Source: Bacteroides sp. | Lineage (GTDB): Bacteria > Bacteroidota > Bacteroidia > Bacteroidales > Bacteroidaceae | Length of the DNA: 15,420 bases | NCBI GenBank assembly: GCA_019412865.1 | Contig: DXOJ01000124.1 | Location: 1 to 15,420 of the forward strand | Direction of reading: 5' to 3' | Part shown: positions 1 to 6,233 of the stretch, one piece after another | How the letters are laid out: the number at the start of each line of letters is the position of its first letter | How positions within the stretch are numbered: position 1 is the stretch's first letter | The notes under the pieces: model-generated | Told to the model about the DNA's origin: nothing | Database searches by the model: none | The model's input: only the letters and a program-made list of their open reading frames with translations | Made by a program: the position numbers and the translations under genes

Positions 1-53
1 AGCTCGTTGGGCTCATAACCCAAAGGTCATTCGTTCGAGTCGGATCTCCGCAA
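1..53 (+). tRNA. Initiator-type tRNA-Met (CAT), 5' end cut off by the window
   Basis: Only the part from the D-arm to the 3' end lies in the window. The anticodon stem TTGGG/CCCAA (7-11 and 19-23) encloses the loop CTCATAA with anticodon CAT at 14-16. The T-stem ATTCG/CGGAT encloses TTCGAGT, and the 3' acceptor strand CTCCGCA (46-52) is followed by discriminator A53. Three consecutive G:C pairs next to the anticodon loop, and an A at acceptor position 72, are established hallmarks of initiator tRNA, so this looks like tRNA-fMet rather than elongator. CCA is not encoded (CTA follows). The 3' end faces the integrase gene, the usual arrangement where a phage has inserted into a tRNA; an att core in the 3' half is inferred. 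Confidence 0.9.
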
Positions 54-70
54 CTAAAGGTAAGATAAAC

Positions 71-96
71 AGCTAATAGTCAAATGATTATTAGCT
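71..96. terminator. Inverted repeat downstream of the tRNA, possible terminator
   Basis: AGCTAATA (71-78) pairs with TATTAGCT (89-96), and the stem can extend inward through one G-T pair to about 11 bp with a tiny AAAT loop. It is followed by GTTTCCGATTTTAT, a weak T-rich tail. It sits 17 bases after the tRNA end, so it could end tRNA transcription. An integrase or excisionase binding site is an alternative that the sequence cannot exclude. Confidence 0.5.
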
Positions 97-110
97 GTTT
101 CCGATTTTAT

Positions 111-130
111 ACCGGGACAAAACCGGGACA
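111..130. repeat. Tandem 9-bp direct repeat, possible integrase arm sites
   Basis: ACCGGGACA occurs at 111-119 and again at 122-130, an 11-bp period (about one helical turn), between the tRNA attachment site and the integrase gene. Closely spaced direct repeats in this position are typical of arm-type integrase binding sites. That role is inferred from position only. Confidence 0.45.
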
Positions 131-167
131 CATCGCGAAACGCCCTAATTGGCAGATTATTAACACT

Positions 168-192
168 ACATTCTTCGTAATCGAAAGAATGT
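168..192. promoter_or_regulatory. Inverted repeat just upstream of the integrase start
   Basis: ACATTCTT (168-175) and AAGAATGT (185-192) are perfect 8-bp inverted arms with a 9-nt spacer, ending 7 bases before the integrase ATG. It could be an operator for a dimeric regulator. It could also be an mRNA hairpin that hides the start region, since the gene has no Shine-Dalgarno sequence there, only an A-run. No clear Bacteroidales promoter (TTTG / TAnnTTTG) was recognised in 97-199. Confidence 0.45.
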
Positions 193-199
193 AAAAAAA

Positions 200-1375
200 A
201 TGTTTGCGTCAAAATCAGAAAACAGCTCTATTAAAGAAATAATAGGGTATTCCTACCCAAAACTCTACACCGGGAAGGAATGGTACATCGGCTTTAATGC
301 TTTCGATCCGGCAAGTGGAAATATGCGCCGCAAAAAAATCAAGTTGAATCACATCGAAAAGATTACAGAGCGAAGAAAATTTGCTTCTGGATTAATTTAT
401 CGCCTTAGTAAGCAACTGGAAAACGGTTGGAATCCTTGGATCGAAGCGGAAAATTCTAAAGCCTACCACAAATTCAATGATGTTTGCGAACGGTATAAGA
501 ACTATCTACAAAAACTTTTTAGCGATGGAAATTTAAGAGAGAAAACATTATACGGTTATCTTTCCATGTTACGTATGTTTATAGCCTGGAATAAGGCAAG
601 AAAAGTGCCTATAACATATATATATCAATTCGACATGATGTTAGTCAGCGAATTTTTAGACTATATTTATTTAGATCGTAATAATTCAATCACTACCAGA
701 AACAATTATCTGACCTGGTTAAGCACATTTGATGGATACTTGGTGCAGCACTCCTACACAAAGGTTAAAGCAACAGAGGGGATAACAAGCATTAAAAAGA
801 ACGGCTATAAAAAGGAACGCGAAGGTATCGAAGATAGGGACATGATACGTTTGCGCGAATATTTAGAAAAGGAAAACAAACACTTCTTACTAGCCAGCTA
901 TATATTACACTACGCCTTAATCCGACCTAAAGAAATGTCCTGGTTAAAATTATCTGATTTCAATCTGGCAAAACAGACTATTTATATTTCTGGTACCATA
1001 GCAAAAAATAAAAAAAGTGCAGTTGTAACCTTGCCTGCCAAAGTGATTCATTTAATGATAGACTTAGGCATATTCAATTCACCAAACCATTATTACTTAT
1101 TCAGTGATAATTTTTGCCCTGGCGAAGAAAGGAGAAGTGAAAAAGCCTTCCGGGATTTCTGGGATAGAAAAGTAAGGAAAGTACTAAAATTCCCAAAGAC
1201 TTACAAGTTTTATTCTTTAAAAGATTCCGGTATAACTGCAATGCTTCGGAATTGCGACACTTTAACAGTAAGAGATCAAGCCCGACACAGTTCTATATTA
1301 ATGACAAATAAGTATACACCACAAGATATCCAAAATGCAAACGAATTACTATTAAATTATGAAGGGAAGTTTTAG
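200..1375 (+). CDS. Phage tyrosine integrase
   Basis: This is a site-specific recombinase that would integrate and excise the phage at the adjacent tRNA gene. The protein has 391 aa, the usual length for Bacteroidales phage integrases. An N-terminal arm-binding region (about 1-90) is followed by a core-binding SAM-like domain (about 90-200) and a C-terminal catalytic domain. Candidate catalytic residues are R242 in ALIRPKEMSWL, a lysine near 271 in the beta-hairpin, H363 in ARHSS and the nucleophile Y372 in NKYTPQD. The box II position, normally HxxR, reads YSLK (338-341), so the second arginine appears to be lysine; I recall this pattern from Bacteroides phage integrases. The ATG at 200 follows an A-run with no Shine-Dalgarno. 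The gene is transcribed away from the tRNA and converges on the late operon. The family is near certain; the exact target site is inferred from position. Confidence 0.95.
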   Translation: MFASKSENSSIKEIIGYSYPKLYTGKEWYIGFNAFDPASGNMRRKKIKLNHIEKITERRKFASGLIYRLSKQLENGWNPWIEAENSKAYHKFNDVCERYKNYLQKLFSDGNLREKTLYGYLSMLRMFIAWNKARKVPITYIYQFDMMLVSEFLDYIYLDRNNSITTRNNYLTWLSTFDGYLVQHSYTKVKATEGITSIKKNGYKKEREGIEDRDMIRLREYLEKENKHFLLASYILHYALIRPKEMSWLKLSDFNLAKQTIYISGTIAKNKKSAVVTLPAKVIHLMIDLGIFNSPNHYYLFSDNFCPGEERRSEKAFRDFWDRKVRKVLKFPKTYKFYSLKDSGITAMLRNCDTLTVRDQARHSSILMTNKYTPQDIQNANELLLNYEGKF

Positions 1376-1378
1376 CAA

Positions 1379-1423
1379 GGTAGGCCACAAAGATGTTTTC
1401 GATGTGGCCTACCCACTATTTTT
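1379..1423. terminator. Strong hairpin terminator between convergent transcripts
   Basis: GGTAGGCCACA (1379-1389) pairs perfectly with TGTGGCCTACC (1403-1413), an 11-bp stem with a 13-nt loop. On the plus strand CACTATTTTT follows, a standard intrinsic terminator for the integrase, whose stop codon lies a few bases upstream. On the minus strand the tail after the stem is less T-rich (TTGCTAAAACTT), so it may stop late-operon transcription less efficiently. Confidence 0.85.
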
Positions 1424-1588
1424 AAACATTCAAATCAAACTTTACGGTTTCTTCCTCACTAATTAAACTACGAGTTTTTTCTATATTATTCTCGTAAGGC
1501 GTCTATACTATATCATGGTCGGGGGCTTCTTTTAAACCTATCCCCAAAAAGGCTATAAAACTATTATCAATTCATCTAAACGTTTCAT
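1422..1588 (-). pseudogene. Broken small gene at the end of the late operon
   Basis: An ATG at 1588-1586 overlaps the stop of the holin-like gene as ATGA, typical of a translationally coupled next gene. It opens with MKRLDEL but meets TAG after 11 codons (1555-1553). In the frame reached by a one-base shift near 1565-1567, protein-like sequence resumes: NSFIAFLGIGLKEAPDHDIV, an in-frame TAG at 1505-1503, then TPYENNIEKTRSLISEEETV and a short end before TAA at 1424-1422. The pieces suggest a gene of about 54 codons damaged by a frameshift and a nonsense mutation. The function is unknown; its place after the holin-like gene hints at lysis or a moron role. Chance open frames in a short region are the main alternative, although the ATGA junction argues against them. 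Confidence 0.45.
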
Positions 1589-1878
1589 AAAATACAATTT
1601 AAAATCAGTATGATTAACGTGGTCACTCCTGGCAATAGCGCTGTAGCCGCCACATCCAACCAATCGAATGTATTCCCGTAGAGTTTATCTTTGTAATCGA
1701 CTGCTACCGCAACAATAACAGTCGCCACGAAAGCAATCACAGTTGAGGGAATTAATCCCACTCCAAGTGTCAAACACACCGCCAGCATCGCTATGAAAAC
1801 TAACATTCCGGCTTTCATGTGTTTCGGACGGTTACTATCCTTCAGCCATCCGAGATATTTCTTTATTATTTGTTTCAT
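1585..1878 (-). CDS. Small membrane protein, holin-like
   Basis: A 97-aa protein with a basic, amphipathic start (KQIIKKYLGWLKDSNRPKH), then two adjacent hydrophobic segments (about 24-42 and 45-60), a polar turn with DYKDKLYG, and a third hydrophobic segment at the C-terminus (about 76-97). Two to three membrane spans, small size and a position at the end of the tail operon after the fibre gene fit a holin or other phage inner-membrane lysis protein. The family is assigned by architecture and context only. Similar small membrane proteins with an RPKH motif and an acidic DWLD turn occur in Bacteroides mobile elements, as far as I recall. No endolysin gene is visible in the window. A 54-nt gap separates it from the fibre gene upstream, and it overlaps the broken gene downstream by ATGA. 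The start has an A-rich leader (AAAAAGA) without a strong Shine-Dalgarno. Confidence 0.6.
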   Translation of the reverse strand: MKQIIKKYLGWLKDSNRPKHMKAGMLVFIAMLAVCLTLGVGLIPSTVIAFVATVIVAVAVDYKDKLYGNTFDWLDVAATALLPGVTTLIILILNCIL

Positions 1879-1932
1879 TCTTTTTATTCTAGGTTATGTA
1901 GGTTTCTTGAATTTTTCTAAAGTCTATTTTCA

Positions 1933-3336
1933 TTATTGCATCATACGTAAATTATTTGCTCGATTTGGATTTATTTTAGAAGTATTGATTTCTGCTGTTA
2001 TGAAAATCTTAAATCTATATGGTTCAAGGGTGAACACTGCTGAGTCTTGGAATGTAACCATTATCCTTTTGGGATATCCAGAAGCATTTATAATGGTTAA
2101 CATTTTGAATTGTGAAGAGTCACAAACGTATAATACATAATTCCCTGTCCCATTTAGGATTATACAATCAATGGGCTGACCAGATTCTGCATATTTGTGA
2201 TAAGTTGTGTCAGTTCCATAATTATAAATATGCGCAAAGAAATCACTAGTCGAAGCGGAATTAAAAGAAAGATTTGTCATTCGATAATGTCCAAATTCGC
2301 CTCTGCACCATAAGTCAGAAGTGAAGAACCTCCATGATCTACTTTGCTCTGAATTGTACCCTTGATGGTGTATATCACCCTCAAATGTCATTTCAGAAGT
2401 CGATTGATCAAATGCTATTTTTGCTCCTACTTCGCCATTAGCTTTTAGTCCCTGCAAACTCCTGAAACTACCAGTTAAGCCCTTTACATTCGTCAACTCG
2501 GCACCATCGGCTATTAGCTTTAATAACCTCATTGTACCGTTCATCCAATCGACTAACACATTTGGGGTAAATGGCGCATTACTTTGCCCGATCTTGGTAG
2601 GGTCGAACAATTCGTAGCTATTCACATCATTCCCATTCACATCTTTGCCATATTGGGAAAACATATAGTCACCATGAAACACTGCGCTGGCCAGCTTTGC
2701 CCAATTAGCCATTAGGATCTCCGTAAATATGGCCTTATAGTTCTCAAACGGAATCCACGTAGAATCGCTTCCGTTTGAAGCATAATCTTCAGCGGGGTTA
2801 AGTCCGGTGACTGACACGGACTTATTCATCACGTAGTAGGTCTTTCCTGATTCGTAGTAGACAATAGGAGTTATTGCGTCTGTAGCGGTGTATGTAGTCG
2901 ATAAATCGAACGCTCCCGATGGGAATGGCATTCTACCTCTTACGCCGGCAGGACCGGGAAGGCCATTGTCTCCGTTTTTACCATCTTCGACAACTGCCAC
3001 TGTCTTCTCATCCACCAGACTTCCTCCGACATAAAGTCTGAATGAGATTGCCGCCATATCGGAAGTGATAATAATCCGTGACCCATATACAAATTCAGCC
3101 GAATTACTTCCTGTTTTGTATGTCAGCACAAACTTGATTGTACCTCCTCCGGAGACAGGATTCCCATCGCCCGTTTTGCTAAAGCATTCGCACGATACAT
3201 ATTCCGGTAAATGTGACCCGTCAGCTTTTCTCTTTACCTGAGTAACGGATGGGACCAACCAATAAGTAGTAGCATCCGCCCCATTTTCAGGGGCTATGCT
3301 CACTTTGAATAGATTTGAAGACAGTTTCTTAGCCAT
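1933..3336 (-). CDS. Phage tail fibre protein with a short collagen-like segment
   Basis: 467 aa. The N-terminal beta-rich region (1-115) resembles domains that attach Bacteroidales tail proteins to the virion. It is followed by five collagen-type GXY triplets with glycines at 119, 122, 125, 128, 131 and 134, which would form a short triple helix and imply a trimer. Next comes a segment around ENYKAIFTEILMANWAKLAS and VFHGDYMFSQYG (about 197-230), then VDWMNGTMRLLKLIADGAEL, a pattern I recognise from Bacteroides prophage fibres. The C-terminal region (about 310-467) is beta-rich and unassigned, a candidate receptor-binding end. The gene starts 3 bases after the 350-aa gene stops, and the holin-like gene follows. 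It carries no copy of the variable repeat, so it does not look like a second DGR target. Fibre assignment is fairly secure; host receptor and fold of the tip are unknown. Confidence 0.75.
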   Translation of the reverse strand: MAKKLSSNLFKVSIAPENGADATTYWLVPSVTQVKRKADGSHLPEYVSCECFSKTGDGNPVSGGGTIKFVLTYKTGSNSAEFVYGSRIIITSDMAAISFRLYVGGSLVDEKTVAVVEDGKNGDNGLPGPAGVRGRMPFPSGAFDLSTTYTATDAITPIVYYESGKTYYVMNKSVSVTGLNPAEDYASNGSDSTWIPFENYKAIFTEILMANWAKLASAVFHGDYMFSQYGKDVNGNDVNSYELFDPTKIGQSNAPFTPNVLVDWMNGTMRLLKLIADGAELTNVKGLTGSFRSLQGLKANGEVGAKIAFDQSTSEMTFEGDIHHQGYNSEQSRSWRFFTSDLWCRGEFGHYRMTNLSFNSASTSDFFAHIYNYGTDTTYHKYAESGQPIDCIILNGTGNYVLYVCDSSQFKMLTIINASGYPKRIMVTFQDSAVFTLEPYRFKIFITAEINTSKINPNRANNLRMMQ

Positions 3337-3339
3337 AGT

Positions 3340-4392
3340 TTAAGATATTATTGTTGCGCTTACATAACCGGAGATTCCTCCACCGGCATTGATCACATCC
3401 TGAAAAGCCACATTGATGCTCTTCTTTACTCCGGACAAGGAATCAATCTTAGCACCGGAATTATCCGTTACCGTGAATGTAGTTTGAGCCGTAGTGTCTT
3501 CCGTGCCATCGTCTTTTTCTACTTTTGCCGTATATACAGCCGTTTCACCTTCTTTGATTTGCTCGCCTGTAATTCCGTCTACATACAAATTAACCCGATA
3601 AGGATCGGTGTAATCCGTTACATTGATATAAGCACTGGCCAGTAACGTAGAATCGTCTTTACGATATAGGTCACAGCGGTAAGTAGCCGTACCGTCAATT
3701 TCGGAAGCCGGAACTTCAAGTGACCACACACCGGTAGCGACCTGCGTAGAGACTTCTCCTACTACCTTATTCCATTTAGGGGTATATGCAGACAAATCAG
3801 ATGGGGTTACTCCATCTATCAAAGGATGAGCATTCAGCGTTGCTACGGGGCTAGATGTTGTGACGTCCGTATCTCCGTCCAGATACAAGGTAGTGGAGCT
3901 ACCGACAGTCTCCACGATCTCAACAGTTTCGGAAATAGCGTCAAAGGCGAGGGATTGCCCGCTTACTTCCGTTGTGCCGGACAATAAGATTGTATCATTA
4001 TCGTAATTGGATACCGGTACGATATTCTTTACGATCTCAAAGACAATCATATTCGGATAATCACGACCTCCGATGTTTATCGTTTTGGTAGATTTCTTGA
4101 ATACTCCGGCAAGTGCTCCGGTAGTGCTCAACCCGTCACCGCCAAAGGCAACCTGAACACCATTGTAGAATAGATCCAGTGTCACAGGATTCAATACCGC
4201 TCCGTTATCATCACGGTTTAAGTGTGCGTAAATAAGAGGCTTCGTTGCTGATGTCTCCCAATCGGGATTGCAGATATTTGTCCCTTTCTTATACTCCTGA
4301 CGAAGTGGCCCGTTGATGACACCCATACGTGCTCGGATATTCACACCGTTCATCAATGCAAAAAGCTGAAAACTTCCATTTATCTTCTTCAT
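3340..4392 (-). CDS. Beta-rich phage structural protein, Ig-like repeats likely
   Basis: 350 aa, not recognised as a named family. The N-terminal part (about 1-160) is mixed beta sequence with a LRQEYKKG segment. The middle (about 165-265) and the C-terminal part (about 265-350) look like two Ig-like domains: alternating Thr/Val/Ser strands, a VWSLEVPASEIDGTATYRCD pattern in the first and a GEQIKEGETAVYTAKVEKDD pattern in the second. Such domains decorate phage tails and heads and often bind carbohydrate weakly. It is the second gene downstream of the DGR reverse transcriptase and directly upstream of the tail fibre, so a tail-tip or fibre-associated role is inferred. It has one of the few strong Shine-Dalgarno sequences of the window (AAGGAGG, 7 nt before ATG), which suggests high expression. 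Its N-terminal region has a faint resemblance by eye to the start of the 916-aa target protein. Confidence 0.6.
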   Translation of the reverse strand: MKKINGSFQLFALMNGVNIRARMGVINGPLRQEYKKGTNICNPDWETSATKPLIYAHLNRDDNGAVLNPVTLDLFYNGVQVAFGGDGLSTTGALAGVFKKSTKTINIGGRDYPNMIVFEIVKNIVPVSNYDNDTILLSGTTEVSGQSLAFDAISETVEIVETVGSSTTLYLDGDTDVTTSSPVATLNAHPLIDGVTPSDLSAYTPKWNKVVGEVSTQVATGVWSLEVPASEIDGTATYRCDLYRKDDSTLLASAYINVTDYTDPYRVNLYVDGITGEQIKEGETAVYTAKVEKDDGTEDTTAQTTFTVTDNSGAKIDSLSGVKKSINVAFQDVINAGGGISGYVSATIIS

Positions 4393-4399
4393 TTTATGT

Positions 4400-4406
4400 C
4401 CTCCTT
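4400..4406 (-). promoter_or_regulatory. Strong ribosome binding site of the 350-aa protein
   Basis: On the minus strand AAGGAGG lies 7 nt before the ATG at 4392 and overlaps the stop codon (TAA, 4407-4405) of the 69-aa gene. Most genes here have no clear Shine-Dalgarno, as is usual in Bacteroidales, so this site stands out. It also supports the chosen start. Confidence 0.75.
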
Positions 4407-4614
4407 ACTTTTTTGATGTTTTACTTTTGTTTTTCTCTTCTAGCAACAGAGCGTCTAAGGTTTGTTGCGTGATAATCTCAACGTCTTGCAGGTCACTTCC
4501 GATCACTTTCATGGCGTTAATACTAAGTACGGCCCGACCGTCACTCAATTCCTGCGCGTCTATGTAGATTCCCTTTTCTACCAACTGCGTTTTTTTGACT
4601 AATAGGTAATTCAT
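4405..4614 (-). CDS. Small hypothetical protein downstream of the DGR reverse transcriptase
   Basis: 69 aa, not recognised. It starts MNYLLVKKTQLVEKGIYIDA, continues with beta/alpha mixed sequence, and ends in a charged, lysine-rich tail (EEKNKSKTSKK). There are no cysteines and no membrane segment. It begins 24 nt after the reverse transcriptase stops, without a visible Shine-Dalgarno, and ends 12 nt before the strongly initiated 350-aa gene. It could be a small accessory factor of the DGR by position, but it does not resemble the four-helix, roughly 120-aa Avd family. A small virion or chaperone protein belonging with the 350-aa gene is equally likely. That the ORF is real is supported by tight spacing and by the downstream ribosome binding site overlapping its stop. 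Confidence 0.55.
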   Translation of the reverse strand: MNYLLVKKTQLVEKGIYIDAQELSDGRAVLSINAMKVIGSDLQDVEIITQQTLDALLLEEKNKSKTSKK

Positions 4615-4638
4615 AATGTTATCGTTTTTAAGTTAATA

Positions 4639-5958
4639 CTATTCTTCCTTTTTGAGAGTACCTTTGAAGCACCACCCCTTGTCATTCTCTACTTCGCAGT
4701 CTTCAAAAGGTAATGTAGTCTTCCAGGCTTCCTCAAATGACATACGACCAATAGCCGCCGTTTTATTGATATATTGAATCATGTTGTTAAGGAACTCGCA
4801 GATAGCAGGGTGATAACCTTTTACGAGGCGGGTCTTTGTCACCTCTGTTTCGTTTTCAATGTCTGCGTAACGTACTTGCATGCGCATCCAGTATTTCCCT
4901 TTCTTGCGGTCAGGTTCGCGTACCTCAAAGTCGAGAACCTCGAAGGATTTTCCTTCTAGTTCGGATATATCTATCAAAGGAGAATCCATCCGCCTTCTGA
5001 CCATTGTTTCCTTCGTTGTCAAAAATGATAATTTCTTATTTAATTTTCTCGTTAAGTTTATGGCATCGGCTCCTTTAAGAATTCCTTGATAAGAAGCTCT
5101 TGAACGAGGATTGTGCCATACATTTTTAATTCTTTTCTTTGTGCTCTTCCTAATCTCCGTATGATCGGTGTGAAATACATACCCTAAAATATCCGGAGCA
5201 ACTTTCATTGGAGTAGGATAAGCATCTTTCTTTAGCTCGTATCCTAAATTATACCAGAGGTAATTCATTATTCTCCATTTTGCTTCATGGAGCCTGTCTT
5301 TATCTCCAAAGAGAAGGATATCGTCAGCATATCTCACATAATGAGGAATCTTTAAATCTTGGCGAACAAATCGGTCAAATCCCATCATCATGATGTGTTG
5401 ATTGATCGGAGACGGAGGCGTTCCTATCGGCATTCCGGTATCACAAAAGGATATTTGTTTCAGCATATTCAGAAATCGCTTATCTTTCCAGATCGTTTCA
5501 TGACGGGAAAACAAAATATCCGGATTTGTACGTTCATAACATTTTTTTATGTCAAGTTGTAAATATCCCCATGGATGATAAACGTTTATAATTCGTTTTA
5601 TCTGACGTACGGGGTCATACCTTCGTTTTTTAGAATTTATCCCTCTTCCTTTGATGCAGTTGTAGCAATCGTCAGATAATCTGTTGTCATATTCCGGTTT
5701 CATCATAAGCATTAAAGCATGCATAGATACTCTATCTTTAAATTTACTGATAGCCACGGTTCTATTCTTCCCGTTAGGAGATACAATGTTTTTATATCGG
5801 TATCTTACATTTGCAAGCTGCCCATTTAGGAGCTGTCGGTATATATTATATTCATTTTCTTTATCTTGTATAAATTTTATTGTTTCTTGTTTACTTGCAT
5901 GCTTCTTAGAAGCATTAACTGTTGCCTGATTTATTAATTCAAGCGTTAAACGGCTCAT
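4639..5958 (-). CDS. Diversity-generating retroelement reverse transcriptase
   Basis: The enzyme copies the template-repeat RNA into cDNA with errors at adenines, and the cDNA then replaces the variable repeat of the upstream tail gene. Residue numbers below count from an upstream TTG at 5994 (451 aa). Motif A is LQLDIKKCY with D148, motif 4 is GMPIGTPPSPINQ (188-199) and the catalytic motif is RYADDILLFG with D224 and D225. The thumb carries SYQGILKGADAINL (301-314), a pattern typical of DGR enzymes. A C-terminal extension of about 120 residues (about 332-451) follows, with beta-like stretches (LEGKSFEVLDFEV, YWMRMQVRYAD) and a helix; its role is unknown. Most DGR enzymes have SQ where this one has SP. 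I chose the ATG at 5958 (MSRLTLELINQ, preceded by AAAAGGGAAC), giving 439 aa; ATG at 5979 and TTG at 5994 are in-frame alternatives. The gene lies 160 nt downstream of the template repeat, in the same orientation. Confidence 0.93.
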   Translation of the reverse strand: MSRLTLELINQATVNASKKHASKQETIKFIQDKENEYNIYRQLLNGQLANVRYRYKNIVSPNGKNRTVAISKFKDRVSMHALMLMMKPEYDNRLSDDCYNCIKGRGINSKKRRYDPVRQIKRIINVYHPWGYLQLDIKKCYERTNPDILFSRHETIWKDKRFLNMLKQISFCDTGMPIGTPPSPINQHIMMMGFDRFVRQDLKIPHYVRYADDILLFGDKDRLHEAKWRIMNYLWYNLGYELKKDAYPTPMKVAPDILGYVFHTDHTEIRKSTKKRIKNVWHNPRSRASYQGILKGADAINLTRKLNKKLSFLTTKETMVRRRMDSPLIDISELEGKSFEVLDFEVREPDRKKGKYWMRMQVRYADIENETEVTKTRLVKGYHPAICEFLNNMIQYINKTAAIGRMSFEEAWKTTLPFEDCEVENDKGWCFKGTLKKEE

Positions 5959-6117
5959 TATGTTCCCTTTTCTTTTCATCTTTATTTTATCCAAGCGGAA
6001 GCCTTATTAACGGACTTTCATGTTTTTACTAGCCCATTTCCCTATCTCCTCGTATATAGGGATTGTCTTTTATGTTTCGTACTACTGACGAGGTTTTACG
6101 TGCAAATTAGTTCTTTT

Positions 6118-6213
6118 GTAAGCCGCCAGCGTAGTTCGCATTCGTATTCGAAAGCGGATTATTCGCATTCAAATTGCGAGCGGAGCAGACGCCCCAATTG
6201 CCGTTACCACGCT
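6118..6213 (-). repeat. DGR template repeat (TR)
   Basis: A 96-bp copy of the end of the tail gene, offset by exactly 224 bp from the variable repeat and aligned without gaps. Of 22 adenines in coding sense, 18 differ in the variable repeat; none of the other 74 positions differs. In the variable-repeat frame it would read GNGNWGVCSARNLNANNPLS then NTNANYAGG, with nine Asn AAY codons, the hallmark of a DGR template. Just before GNGN the same frame has a TAG, and soon after the repeat a TAA, so the repeat itself is not translated. Edges are approximate: agreement may extend to 6114 at the 3' side. Confidence 0.97.
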
Positions 6214-6233
6214 ACGCGTAAAACCTTAGAGAT

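Noticed and set aside
1503..1505. TAG recoding as in some gut phages
   Set aside because: The integrase ends in TAG as a normal stop and the large late genes are open without in-frame TAG; two separate lesions explain the broken gene more simply.
1793..2140. Plus-strand open frame of 115 codons
   Set aside because: Antisense to the holin-like gene and the fibre gene end; Phe/Ile/Tyr-rich composition typical of a shadow frame.
1933..4392. A second variable repeat in the fibre or 350-aa gene
   Set aside because: Neither gene contains the conserved template stretches such as the bases matching 6120-6135 or 6176-6197; no sign of a second DGR target in the window.
4405..4614. The 69-aa protein as a DGR accessory protein (Avd)
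   Set aside because: Too short and not of the basic four-helix type; its position after the reverse transcriptase is the only link.
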